From SpSt-333 sp964371615 (GTDB taxonomy: Bacteria; Bacteroidota; Ignavibacteria; UBA10030; UBA8401), in the NCBI GenBank assembly GCA_964371615.1, contig CAYJMS010000001.1:1116001-1180000 (forward strand): a stretch of DNA of 64,000 nucleotides, read 5' to 3'. Numbering within the stretch: position 1 is the first letter of the stretch; each line of letters opens with the position of its first letter. Below the pieces are notes generated by a model. It had not been told where the DNA came from. It searched no databases and worked only from the letters and a program-made list of their open reading frames with translations. Positions 25,297 to 34,229 of this stretch are shown piece after piece. Position numbers and translations under genes: made by a program.

Positions 25297-26389
25297 TCTC
25301 GTTACCATTATTGTTGTCTGCTTCACCGTCATATATTCACAGAATAGCGGTGACAATATTTCTGTCTCCCGACACAATGCGATCACACGGACGGTGGAAA
25401 CTGTCAGTCCCACCGTGGTCGGAATTAACGTTATTGAAATCCGCGAATACCGCGACCCCTTTGCAAACTTCTTCGGAAACGATCCGTTCTTCCGTCAATT
25501 TTTCGGAAATCGCAACTATCGACAGGAAGTAAAAGGACTCGGTTCCGGTTTCATCATTTCTGCCGACGGTTATGTCCTCACCAACGACCACGTCGCAGGA
25601 AATGCCAAAGAGATCACCGTGACATTGACCAATGGGAAGAAATATCAGGCCGATATCATTGGAACCGACAATGTGACGGATGTCTGTCTGATTAAGATTA
25701 CACCGGAAAAGGGAGAGACGTTTCCGTTTGTCCAGTTGGGGAATTCCGACGATGTCATTATCGGCGAATGGACAATTGCATTCGGAAATCCGTTTGGCCT
25801 GTTCGATAATATTGACAAGCCGATTGTGACCGTCGGCGTGGTCAGTGCCAAAGGGATGAATCTGAACGTCGACAACAACCGTTCGTATCGCGGGTTGATC
25901 CAAACGGACGCAGTGATCAATTCCGGAAACAGCGGTGGGCCGTTGGTAAACGCTGAAGGGGAAGTTATCGGCATCAACACATTGATCTATACCGGCGGCG
26001 TAAGCCAGGCGTACATCGGTTACGGTTTTGCGATACCCATCAACAGAGTGAAGCCGATCGTAGATGAATTGCAGAAAAAGGGAAAAGTGGAGAGAAGTTT
26101 CTGGACAGGTATGGAGATCCGATCGGTGGATGCTCAGATCGCCCGATATTTCGGCCTGCGTCAGGCGCAAGGTGTGATTGTATCAGATCTGAAAAAGAAC
26201 AGTCCGGCAGAACGAGCAGGGATACAAATTGCAGACATCATTGTGGAAATTAATGATGAGAGGATAACGGACGAGAATAAACTGCTCGGCATTATGCAGG
26301 AAAGCCGTGCCGGAGACCTTTGGAAAATGAAGATCTATCGGGATAAAAAAATCGTATCGCTCGACATGCGACTGGAAAAACAAAAATAA
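25277..26389 (+). CDS. HtrA/DegP-type periplasmic serine protease
   Basis: This 370-aa exported protease-chaperone for misfolded envelope proteins starts with a signal peptide (about 1-22, Arg-Lys then a hydrophobic core ending near YSQ). A trypsin-like domain (about 38-265) follows with H105 (TNDHV), D135 (TDVCLIKI) and S219 (NSGNSGGPL), and then a single PDZ domain (about 275-365). One PDZ and this length fit the DegS/HtrA-like type rather than two-PDZ DegP. The start overlaps plsY by 20 bp and the stop overlaps the purB ATG by 1 base (TAATG), so the three are probably one transcript. A region rich in Phe/Asn (residues 60-80) corresponds to the LA loop. Confidence 0.94.
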   Translation: MNRKIYNLVTIIVVCFTVIYSQNSGDNISVSRHNAITRTVETVSPTVVGINVIEIREYRDPFANFFGNDPFFRQFFGNRNYRQEVKGLGSGFIISADGYVLTNDHVAGNAKEITVTLTNGKKYQADIIGTDNVTDVCLIKITPEKGETFPFVQLGNSDDVIIGEWTIAFGNPFGLFDNIDKPIVTVGVVSAKGMNLNVDNNRSYRGLIQTDAVINSGNSGGPLVNAEGEVIGINTLIYTGGVSQAYIGYGFAIPINRVKPIVDELQKKGKVERSFWTGMEIRSVDAQIARYFGLRQAQGVIVSDLKKNSPAERAGIQIADIIVEINDERITDENKLLGIMQESRAGDLWKMKIYRDKKIVSLDMRLEKQK

Positions 26390-27684
26390 TGATCACACGG
26401 TATACACGCCCGCAGATGGGCTCGATTTTTTCGGATGAGAACCGATACGCAATATGGCTGGAGATTGAACTGCTCGCCTGTGAAGCGCAGACAGATCTCG
26501 GTATCATTCCGCGGGAATCCCTGGCAACGATCCGAGCAAAAGCAAAATTCGATCTTAAGCGCATCAATGAAATTGAAGCAGAAGTAAAGCACGATGTTAT
26601 CGCATTTCTCACCAGCGTGGGAGAATTTGTCGGGCCGGATTCCCGCTTCATTCATCTCGGTATGACGTCATCGGATGTCGTCGATACGGCGCTCTCCGTG
26701 CAAATGAAACAGGCGGGTGAATTGCTTTTGCAGGATCTTGGCGCACTCCGTGATGTGCTGGCACGGCGCGCAAAAGAATTTAAGACGACGGTGATGATCG
26801 GCCGCTCCCACGGCATTCATGCCGAGCCGACAACCTTCGGACTGAAACTCGCTTTGTGGTACGACGAGACACGCAGAAACCTTCAACGGCTGACGCACGC
26901 CATAGAATCCATTTCCGTCGGTCAAATATCCGGTGCGGTGGGCACGTTTGCTCATGTGAGTCCTTCGGTAGAAGAATATGTTTGCAGAAAACTCGGCCTT
27001 CGTGCGGCACCGGTGACAACGCAGGTAATCCAACGCGACCGTCATGCCGAATTTATGACGACACTTGCCGTGATCGGCAGTTCGCTGGATAAATTTGCGA
27101 CAGAAATCCGTCACCTGCAGCGGACAGAAGTATTGGAGGCGGAGGAATATTTTTCCCAAGGGCAAAAAGGTTCCTCGGCGATGCCGCATAAACGGAATCC
27201 GATCACCTGCGAACAGATTTCCGGTCTTGCGCGGGTCCTGCGAAGCAACGCACAATCCGCATTGGAAAATGTTGCATTGTGGCATGAACGGGATATTTCA
27301 CATTCCTCCGTCGAACGGATCATCGTTCCGGATTCTTGCATTTTGCTTGATCATATGCTGGCGAAATTCACCGATATCATCGACCGGCTGCTGGTGTATC
27401 CCGAAAATATGAAAAAGAATCTGGATATTACCCACGGACTGTTGTATTCGCAGCCGGTGCTTTTGGCATTGACAAAGAAGGGAATGAAAAGAGAAGAAGC
27501 ATATCGCATTGTCCAAAAATATGCCATGGAAGTGTGGCAATCAAAGAAAAATTTCAAGGAGATTCTGGCATCTGACCCTGAAGTCAGCGGCTCGATATCC
27601 GCTGCAGAACTTGATGAAGCCTTTGATCCGAAGAAAAACCTGCAGCACGTCGATTACATATTTAAAAGAGTCGGATTAGAATAA
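26389..27684 (+). CDS. purB: Adenylosuccinate lyase
   Basis: This 431-aa fumarase/aspartase-superfamily enzyme acts twice in purine synthesis: SAICAR to AICAR, and adenylosuccinate to AMP. It starts RYTRPQMGSIFSDENRYAIWLEIE, carries HLGMTSSDVVDTALS, the GRSHGIHAEPTTFG segment with the conserved His, and the signature SSAMPHKRNPITCEQ near residues 263-277. Length matches the short bacterial type. Its ATG overlaps the HtrA stop. AspS and other housekeeping genes are elsewhere, so no purine operon is visible. Confidence 0.97.
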   Translation: MITRYTRPQMGSIFSDENRYAIWLEIELLACEAQTDLGIIPRESLATIRAKAKFDLKRINEIEAEVKHDVIAFLTSVGEFVGPDSRFIHLGMTSSDVVDTALSVQMKQAGELLLQDLGALRDVLARRAKEFKTTVMIGRSHGIHAEPTTFGLKLALWYDETRRNLQRLTHAIESISVGQISGAVGTFAHVSPSVEEYVCRKLGLRAAPVTTQVIQRDRHAEFMTTLAVIGSSLDKFATEIRHLQRTEVLEAEEYFSQGQKGSSAMPHKRNPITCEQISGLARVLRSNAQSALENVALWHERDISHSSVERIIVPDSCILLDHMLAKFTDIIDRLLVYPENMKKNLDITHGLLYSQPVLLALTKKGMKREEAYRIVQKYAMEVWQSKKNFKEILASDPEVSGSISAAELDEAFDPKKNLQHVDYIFKRVGLE

Positions 27685-27708
27685 CAATCTATTGATGAAA
27701 GGATAGTC

Positions 27709-29196
27709 ATGTCTCAGAAATTTCAAAATCTTATAAACGGAAAATGGGTAGATGCTAAATCGGGAAAAACATTCGAAAACAGAAATCCCGCCAACTGGGA
27801 TGAAGTCGTCGGCATATTTCCGAAATCCTCCAAAGAAGATGTCGATGAAGCGGTGAAAGCGGCGAGAGCGGCGTTCGAAAAATGGCGATTGGTTCCGGCT
27901 CCAAAACGCGGTGATATCATGCGTACGATCGGTGACCTGCTGGTAGCGCGGAAAGAAGAGATTGCACGCGAAATGACACGCGAAATGGGAAAGGTGCTCG
28001 ACGAAACCCGAGGAGACGTTCAGGAAGGAATCGATACCGCATACTATGCCGCCACCGAAGGCCGACGCTTATTCGGCAACACCGTTCCGTCGGAACTTCC
28101 CAACAAGTTTGCCATGGCAATCAGAGTGCCGATCGGCGTTGCCGGTATCATTACGCCATGGAATTTTCCGATGGCAATCCCGACATGGAAAATGTTTCCG
28201 GCGATTCTTTCCGGTAACACCTGCGTATTTAAACCGGCGTCCGATACGCCCCGCACGGCGACAATGCTCGTCGATATCATGAACGAAGCAGGATTGCCGC
28301 CGGGAGTCGTGAACATCGTTCATGGCGGCGGAGGAGAGGTAGGGAATGCAATCGTCGGACATCCCGATGTCGACCTTATCTCATTTACCGGTTCTACCGC
28401 AATCGGGAAAAATATCTCCAAAATGGCTGCCGATACATTAAAGCGCGTCTCTCTTGAACTGGGCGGAAAGAATGCACAGATCGTGATGGAAGATGCCGAT
28501 CTTGACCTGGCCCTCGACGGGGTTCTCTGGGGTGCTTTCGGTACCACCGGACAACGATGCACTGCGACCAGCCGTCTGATACTCCACGAGAAAGTGTACG
28601 ACAAATTCATGACGATGTTGGTTGACCGAGCAAACAAATTGAAACTCGGCGATGGACTGCTTCCGGGATCACAGGTCGGACCGTGCGTAAACAAAGGACA
28701 ACAGGAAACGGTGCAAAGTTATGTTGAGATTGGATTGAAGGAAGGTGCACAATTGGTCGCCGGAGGTAAAATTGCCTCCGAGGGATCGCTTGCAAAGGGA
28801 TGGTTCCATCAGCCAACCATTTTCACCGAAGTAACTCCGGAAATGCGCATCGCAAAAGAAGAAATCTTCGGACCGGTCCTTTCAGTCATTCGTACAAAAG
28901 ATATTGCCGAAAGCATTCGTATATTGAACAATACGATCTATGGATTATCTTCGTCATTGTACACGCGGGATATTAACCGTGCGTTCCAGGCAATTCGCGA
29001 CATTCAATCCGGTATTACCTATATCAACGCACCGACGATCGGAGCGGAAGCACACATGCCGTTCGGCGGCGTGAAGCAGACCGGTAACGGTCATCGTGAG
29101 GGCGGCTGGACTGTCTATGATTTCTATACGGAATGGAAAGCGGTGTATGTCGATTACAGCGGAAGCTTGCAACGAGCACAAATAGATAATTATTAG
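27709..29196 (+). CDS. NAD(P)-dependent aldehyde dehydrogenase
   Basis: This 495-aa ALDH-superfamily enzyme has a complete catalytic apparatus: the WNFPMAIPTWKMFPA segment with the conserved Asn, FTGSTAIGKNI for the cofactor, general base E250 in LELGGKN and nucleophile C284 in TTGQRCTATSR. The C-terminus GVKQTGNGHREGG is standard. The next gene is L-lysine 6-aminotransferase, whose product 2-aminoadipate 6-semialdehyde (or its cyclic imine) needs an aldehyde dehydrogenase, so this is a good candidate for that step. The active-site context is not the classical AmaB type, so the assignment is contextual. AGGATAGTC precedes the ATG. Confidence 0.85.
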   Translation: MSQKFQNLINGKWVDAKSGKTFENRNPANWDEVVGIFPKSSKEDVDEAVKAARAAFEKWRLVPAPKRGDIMRTIGDLLVARKEEIAREMTREMGKVLDETRGDVQEGIDTAYYAATEGRRLFGNTVPSELPNKFAMAIRVPIGVAGIITPWNFPMAIPTWKMFPAILSGNTCVFKPASDTPRTATMLVDIMNEAGLPPGVVNIVHGGGGEVGNAIVGHPDVDLISFTGSTAIGKNISKMAADTLKRVSLELGGKNAQIVMEDADLDLALDGVLWGAFGTTGQRCTATSRLILHEKVYDKFMTMLVDRANKLKLGDGLLPGSQVGPCVNKGQQETVQSYVEIGLKEGAQLVAGGKIASEGSLAKGWFHQPTIFTEVTPEMRIAKEEIFGPVLSVIRTKDIAESIRILNNTIYGLSSSLYTRDINRAFQAIRDIQSGITYINAPTIGAEAHMPFGGVKQTGNGHREGGWTVYDFYTEWKAVYVDYSGSLQRAQIDNY

Positions 29197-29216
29197 AACA
29201 CACAACTCAGAATTCA

Positions 29217-29251
29217 AATCGCTGACAGGCGACGCACGCCTGTCAGCGATT
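29217..29251. repeat. Perfect 15-bp inverted repeat without T tract
   Basis: AATCGCTGACAGGCG (29217-29231) pairs perfectly with CGCCTGTCAGCGATT (29237-29251) around the 5-base loop ACGCA. It sits in the 180-bp gap between the aldehyde dehydrogenase and lat. There is no T run on either side, so it is not a standard terminator. It may be an RNA-stability element, a protein-binding site or a factor-assisted stop. Confidence 0.7.
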
Positions 29252-29376
29252 CCAACACTATGACCGGACGACCATACATCACATCCCTTTACGAACATCA
29301 GGAATTTTACTGAAGGCCGTGATCCTTTTTTCTTCGATCAATATTCATGAACCAAAAAGTATAGAAGGAGAGGACC

Positions 29377-30777
29377 ATGTCCGAGATAGTAACCAATAAA
29401 AAAGAAAAATCCAGTGCATCGAACGGCGCAGTGAAACCGTTCGCACCCGTTTCCATATTGCCTGCCGATGTCCATCAAACTTTGTCACGGCATATGCTCG
29501 CCGACGGATTCGATATGGTCATCGACCTGAAAAAGAGTCAGGGATGCCGCATTTACGATTCACGCTACGGAAAAAAATTCCTCGATTTCTTCTCGTTCTT
29601 CGGCTCATCAGCATTGGGGATGAATCACCCAAAACTGACCACGCCCGAGTTTCTGGAAAAACTCGCGTATGTAGCGGTCAATAAGCCATCTAATTCAGAC
29701 GTCTATTCCGTTGAGATGGCGGAATTTGTCGAGACCTTTGCCCGGATTGCGCAGCCGGAATATATGCCGTATGTTTTTTTTGTCGACGGAGGCGCGCTGG
29801 CTGTTGAGAATGCCTTGAAGACGGCATTCGACTGGAAGATCAGAAAAAACTTCGCGAAAGGTTATACCACGGAACGAGGACATCAGGTGATCCATTTCCG
29901 GCACTCGTTTCACGGACGGAGCGGATATACGCTGTCGTTGACAAACACCGATCCGACCAAAACCAATTATTTCCCGAAGTTCAAGTGGCCGAGGATTCAT
30001 AACCCTGCGATAAAATTTCCGTTGAATGAGGAGCATCTGAAGCAGGTCATCGACGAAGAGAATATTGCCCTCAAACAGATCAAGGAAGCGATCATCAACA
30101 ATCCGGATGATATTGCGGCGATCATCATCGAACCGATTCAGGCGGAAGGGGGAGATAATCACTTCCGGAAAGAGTTCCTGCAGCAATTGCGAACGATCTG
30201 CGATGAGAGCGAGATGCTTTTAATTTTCGATGAAGTCCAATCCGGAGTCGGATTGACCGGCAAGATGTGGGCACACGAATGGTTTGTGAAACCCGATCTG
30301 ATGTCGTTCGGGAAAAAGACACATATTTGCGGATTCATGGCGAGTAACCGCATAGACGATGTACCGGATAATGTATTCAAGAAAGCAAGCCGCATCAATT
30401 CCACATTCGGCGGAAACCTGGTGGACATGGTGCGTGCCAAACGGGTTTTTGAAGTTATTCAGGAAGACAATCTGGTGGAGAACGCACAACGTCAGGGACA
30501 ATTTCTGATCGGCCAATTGGACAATTTGGCCAAGGAATTCCCCGCATTAGTGTCGAACTCCCGCGGGCGCGGATTGATGAGCGCTTTTGATCTGGATTCT
30601 GCACAGAATCGGAATCAACTGATTACAAAAGCGTATGAGGAAGGATTGATCCTTATCGGATGCGGCGATCGCTCGATACGGTTCCGGCCGCCGTTGACGA
30701 TCACTCAAGATGAATTAACCGAGGGGTTGGGCATCATTAAAAATGCACTTAAAGAATTAAGTGTGGGAGAACTCTAA
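29377..30777 (+). CDS. lat: L-lysine 6-aminotransferase
   Basis: This 466-aa class-III PLP aminotransferase transfers the epsilon-amino group of lysine to 2-oxoglutarate, giving 2-aminoadipate 6-semialdehyde. It reads as the LAT type rather than a generic ornithine-type enzyme because of FFSFFGSSALGMNHPKL, DVYSVEMAEFVETFARI, VFFVDGGALAVENALK and FGKKTHICGF, where K313 or K314 is the PLP lysine. EPIQAEGGDNHFR and STFGGNLVDMVR are also typical. A GAAGGAGAGG ribosome site precedes the ATG. With the preceding aldehyde dehydrogenase it suggests lysine degradation to 2-aminoadipate. A terminator follows. Confidence 0.93.
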   Translation: MSEIVTNKKEKSSASNGAVKPFAPVSILPADVHQTLSRHMLADGFDMVIDLKKSQGCRIYDSRYGKKFLDFFSFFGSSALGMNHPKLTTPEFLEKLAYVAVNKPSNSDVYSVEMAEFVETFARIAQPEYMPYVFFVDGGALAVENALKTAFDWKIRKNFAKGYTTERGHQVIHFRHSFHGRSGYTLSLTNTDPTKTNYFPKFKWPRIHNPAIKFPLNEEHLKQVIDEENIALKQIKEAIINNPDDIAAIIIEPIQAEGGDNHFRKEFLQQLRTICDESEMLLIFDEVQSGVGLTGKMWAHEWFVKPDLMSFGKKTHICGFMASNRIDDVPDNVFKKASRINSTFGGNLVDMVRAKRVFEVIQEDNLVENAQRQGQFLIGQLDNLAKEFPALVSNSRGRGLMSAFDLDSAQNRNQLITKAYEEGLILIGCGDRSIRFRPPLTITQDELTEGLGIIKNALKELSVGEL

Positions 30778-30786
30778 ACCGACAGT

Positions 30787-30818
30787 GAGCCATCTTCTTT
30801 TACGATGGCTCCCTTTTC
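30787..30818 (+). terminator. Intrinsic terminator after lat
   Basis: GAGCCATC (30787-30794) pairs with GATGGCTC (30804-30811) around a 9-base loop, followed by CCTTTTCT. The T tract is interrupted, so efficiency may be moderate. It ends 7-8 bases before the nadE start. Confidence 0.75.
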
Positions 30819-30824
30819 TATATT

Positions 30825-31667
30825 ATGGACAGTACACTTCACAACGATCATCCCCTGGCGCTCAATATGAGCCATGTGCATTCTATGCTGGTGCAATTCG
30901 TTCAGGATCAGACTCATAATGCCGGTTTTTCGAAGGCAGTCATCGGATTGTCCGGAGGGATCGATTCTGCAGTATCGGCATTCATTTCGGCAGAAGCGCT
31001 CGGTGCCCATAATGTGACGGCGGTGCTGATGCCGTACAGGACAAGCAGTCCGGATAGCATCCGCGATGCTGAAGCGGTAGTGAAAAAGACCGGGATACGA
31101 TCTGCTACCGTCGAGATTACACCCATGGTGGAACCGTTGTTTGAGGTACAGAACATTACCGATCAATTGCGGCGCGGGAATATTATGGCGCGTGAACGGA
31201 TGATTATTCTGTACGATATGTCGCAGAAAGAAAAAGGTTTGGTGATCGGAACATCGAATAAGACCGAGTCACTTCTTGGTTACGGAACGTTATTTGGCGA
31301 CATGGCGTGTGCTATCAATCCACTCGGCGATCTCTATAAATCCCACGTGCGGGAATTGGCGAAAGAATTGGGAGTTCCCGAAACGATTATTGCAAAAAAG
31401 CCCTCCGCCGATCTCTGGCAGGGCCAAACCGACGAAGGGGAACTCGGATTCACGTACCACGATGTCGACCGGCTTTTATATAGTATGGTCGACGAACGCC
31501 GGACGGACGAGGAATTGGTGTCGATGGGATTCGATATGAAATTCATTACAACGGTGCGGAATAGAATACGGATGAATCAATTTAAACGACTTCCGCCCGT
31601 CATTGCAAAAGTATCCCACCGGACCATGAATGTCGATTTCCGGTATGTGAGGGATTGGGGCATATGA
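30825..31667 (+). CDS. nadE: NH3-dependent NAD+ synthetase
   Basis: This 280-aa enzyme amidates nicotinic acid adenine dinucleotide to NAD+. The ATP-pyrophosphatase P-loop GLSGGIDSAV is at 41-50. LMPYRTSSPDSIRDAE, IGTSNKTESLLGYGTLFGDMACAINPLGDLYKS and the KPSADLWQGQTDEGELG motif follow. There is no N-terminal glutaminase domain, so it uses free ammonia. The ATG at 30825 lacks a good ribosome site and sits just after the terminator. A later ATG at residue 15 is an alternative start that would still leave the P-loop intact. Confidence 0.95.
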   Translation: MDSTLHNDHPLALNMSHVHSMLVQFVQDQTHNAGFSKAVIGLSGGIDSAVSAFISAEALGAHNVTAVLMPYRTSSPDSIRDAEAVVKKTGIRSATVEITPMVEPLFEVQNITDQLRRGNIMARERMIILYDMSQKEKGLVIGTSNKTESLLGYGTLFGDMACAINPLGDLYKSHVRELAKELGVPETIIAKKPSADLWQGQTDEGELGFTYHDVDRLLYSMVDERRTDEELVSMGFDMKFITTVRNRIRMNQFKRLPPVIAKVSHRTMNVDFRYVRDWGI

Positions 31668-31710
31668 TCCGGACTTACGGTCAAACGACCGACATCATCA
31701 TCGGCACTTT

Positions 31711-32403
31711 GTGAATGAAGAAATTACATCCGGGGCGCTGTACATTGTTCCGACCCCGATCGGGAATCTTGGTGATATCACCGTGCGTGCTCTTCATGTG
31801 TTGGGGGGAGTCGACCTTATCGCAGCGGAAGATACGAGAACCACAAAGTTTCTGCTTGATCACTATCAGATTCAAAAACCGTTGATTAGTTTTTTCTCGC
31901 AGAATGAACACATCCGCGTTCCTCAAATCATCGATCGTCTGACCGAAGGGAAATCCGTCGCTCTTGTTTCAGATGCCGGCACGCCGGGAATTTCCGATCC
32001 TGCATATTCGATTATCAACGCCGCAATCGACAGCGGCATCACCATCATTCCGTTGCCGGGAGCAACGGCATTTGTTCCTGCCTTGGTGGCCAGCGGATTT
32101 TCGACCCATTCTTTTGTCTTTGAAGGATTTCTTCCCCACAAAAAAGGGAGGAAGACGAAATTAGAGAAACTGAAAGATGAGTCGAGAACGATTGTCTTGT
32201 ACGAATCGCCGCATCGAATCGTCCGTACGTTGCAGGAACTTCACAACACCCTCGGTCTTCGAAATGCCGTTGTGGGAAGAGAATTGACCAAAAAGTTTGA
32301 GGAGATTCGCCGGGGCACTCTCATGGACCTCTGCCAATATTTTTCCTCAGGAACTCCGAAAGGGGAATTTGTCGTGATCATTGAAGGGATGCTGAAGAAA
32401 TAA
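31711..32403 (+). CDS. rsmI: 16S rRNA (cytidine(1402)-2'-O)-methyltransferase
   Basis: This 230-aa SAM-dependent tetrapyrrole-methylase-fold enzyme methylates the ribose of C1402 in the 16S decoding centre. It has the family hallmarks: LYIVPTPIGNLGDITVRAL at the N-terminus, LIAAEDTRTTKFLL, the VALVSDAGTPGISDP loop, and PLPGATAFVPALVASGF. The start is a GTG at 31711; no ATG lies closer to the conserved N-terminus. The C-terminus is slightly short, lacking the longer tail seen in some homologues. It ends 100 bp before the envelope operon. Confidence 0.95.
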   Translation: MNEEITSGALYIVPTPIGNLGDITVRALHVLGGVDLIAAEDTRTTKFLLDHYQIQKPLISFFSQNEHIRVPQIIDRLTEGKSVALVSDAGTPGISDPAYSIINAAIDSGITIIPLPGATAFVPALVASGFSTHSFVFEGFLPHKKGRKTKLEKLKDESRTIVLYESPHRIVRTLQELHNTLGLRNAVVGRELTKKFEEIRRGTLMDLCQYFSSGTPKGEFVVIIEGMLKK

Positions 32404-32502
32404 TTCCCGAAATTAATCGTTGCTTTCCTTCCGTTTTGCCTGTATATTTTAAGCAGACAATTGATTCGCCTCCACATTTTTTGCTCACGTAACACTGGTT
32501 GT

Positions 32503-34227
32503 ATGATCGTTATCCGAACGCTACTTCTTCTCCTGTTACTCGCCAGTTTTTCCTCGACAGCATTTAGTTCCGGGGATTCGCTTGTCTATTCCTTTGTGTT
32601 TTCCGACACGACGAAATACGATCCGTCACTCTCCGCCGATATCGATTTGAAATCCGTATTAGGAAAAATACAACTTGCTCCCGGCGATGCGAAAAATCTT
32701 GCATTAAATTCAAAAATGCGAACGGTCTATGTCGGAAGTTTTCCGTTGAACAACGAACAGAAACCCGATACGACGAAGATGAACGCGGAAAAGCTCCACG
32801 ACAAAAATTATTTTTCCTATGTAGAGTTCACGACACCGACCAACGTCGGTTCATCGATCAAGATTGATCTGCAAGTGACGCGAAAAGTCAACAGGATCGT
32901 TGTCATCGGCCTTGGCAATGCCACATTTTCCTACAATCTTCGCCCTCAGGCATTCTCCTATTATGCCGGCCTTGATTCGAACCGCCAATCCCGAATATTT
33001 CAGGAATTCAATAATCTTGATTCCGCCAGACATACCGCATTTATTTCCGATGCGCAGCCGGTCCGCTATCTGACATTTGCCATCGATAAACAACACCCGA
33101 CACAATCGACCGTTATTTCCGAGTTTGAAATATACGGTGAAGGATACGTCACCGAAGGATTTTACGTCTCACAAGTGGATTCAACCGGAAATACCCCGTC
33201 AAATTTTGCCTTTGTCCATCTTAACACCGACATACCGGAAGGGACAAGTGTCGCTGTTGAAATGAGAACCGGTACTTCCAACACCTACGACAGCACTCAG
33301 TGGTCGGAATGGTCTTCGCCGGTCGTTTTTGAATCAGCCGCTGCGGCTACCGCGGGAGGGAAGATCATCGTGTCCGAACCGCGAAAATATTTTCAATACA
33401 GGCTTCGATTGTATACGTCCAATTTGTCGACTCCAAAAGTTGAGGGAATCAAGATAGTCTATCAAAGTTCTTTGGTATCGGATTCCACTTCTGCCTCCAT
33501 CTCTCCGCAGGAAGTACCTGTTCTTAGTCCGGTTACTCTTACGTATACAATCAATGCTGCTATGTCAGGGACATCGTTAGGAATCGATACGATCAATATA
33601 CTGACGCCAAGTCCGTCGATTGTACGGAGCGTTTCGGTGAACGGTGCCGGTGTTCCGTTCCAATTTTTACCTTCACCGGAAAAGATGACCATCGCATTTC
33701 CTACAACCATTTCTGCCACCGCAGTGATTTCCATCGTTTTTTCCACAAAATTGATCGAGGGGGGAAGTTTCCCTTCGGAACTCATCAGCAAGGGTGCATC
33801 GTGGAATCCGCAAAGCGTGGATGTGAAATATACTTCGCTTGGGACCGGATGGCAGGTATTCACGACGGGCGTACCGGCAACGCCGTTGGTTGATGTCAGA
33901 ATAGATCCGAATCCATTCACACCAAATGGAGACGGTAAGAACGATGCAACGATTATCGACTTTTCGATTGCAAATCTTGAGAAGCCAAAGCCGTTACGGA
34001 TCAAGGTCTTCTCTCTTGCCGGTGAATTGGTACGCACAATAGCAGATATGAGATCCGCCGTGAATCCATTTTTTGGAGATCCGCGTTCCGGCGGAAAGGG
34101 ATTTTTGTGGGATGGGAAAGATGGTTCGGGCAAACTTGTTCGTCCCGGTGTCTATATAATACAGGTCTCGCTCGACAGCGACAATGGCGGGATGGTCGTC
34201 ACCCGAACTGTGGTCGTAGCCTATTAA
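32503..34227 (+). CDS. Secreted surface protein with FlgD-type Ig domain
   Basis: This 574-aa exported protein of unknown role has a signal peptide at about 1-26 (IVIRTLLLLLLLASFSSTAFS). The middle (about 60-330) is beta-rich and looks like a discoidin-type galactose-binding fold followed by Ig-like domains. The C-terminus (about 465-574) is a FlgD/CHU_C-type Ig domain with DPNPFTPNGDGKND, then LRIKVFSLAGELVRT and WDGKDGSGKLVRPGVYI. This is related to, but not the same as, the NYPNPFNP sorting domain of the three later cargo proteins. The start is the ATG at 32503, because the open frame from TTG 32461 lacks a signal. It heads an operon in which the next start is 2 bp away. Confidence 0.75.
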   Translation: MIVIRTLLLLLLLASFSSTAFSSGDSLVYSFVFSDTTKYDPSLSADIDLKSVLGKIQLAPGDAKNLALNSKMRTVYVGSFPLNNEQKPDTTKMNAEKLHDKNYFSYVEFTTPTNVGSSIKIDLQVTRKVNRIVVIGLGNATFSYNLRPQAFSYYAGLDSNRQSRIFQEFNNLDSARHTAFISDAQPVRYLTFAIDKQHPTQSTVISEFEIYGEGYVTEGFYVSQVDSTGNTPSNFAFVHLNTDIPEGTSVAVEMRTGTSNTYDSTQWSEWSSPVVFESAAAATAGGKIIVSEPRKYFQYRLRLYTSNLSTPKVEGIKIVYQSSLVSDSTSASISPQEVPVLSPVTLTYTINAAMSGTSLGIDTINILTPSPSIVRSVSVNGAGVPFQFLPSPEKMTIAFPTTISATAVISIVFSTKLIEGGSFPSELISKGASWNPQSVDVKYTSLGTGWQVFTTGVPATPLVDVRIDPNPFTPNGDGKNDATIIDFSIANLEKPKPLRIKVFSLAGELVRTIADMRSAVNPFFGDPRSGGKGFLWDGKDGSGKLVRPGVYIIQVSLDSDNGGMVVTRTVVVAY

Positions 34228-34229
34228 TC

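Noticed and set aside
34107..34229. Upstream extension of the PorV-like protein
   Set aside because: It overlaps the end of the FlgD-Ig gene and would bury the signal peptide; the ATG at 34230 is right after the previous stop.
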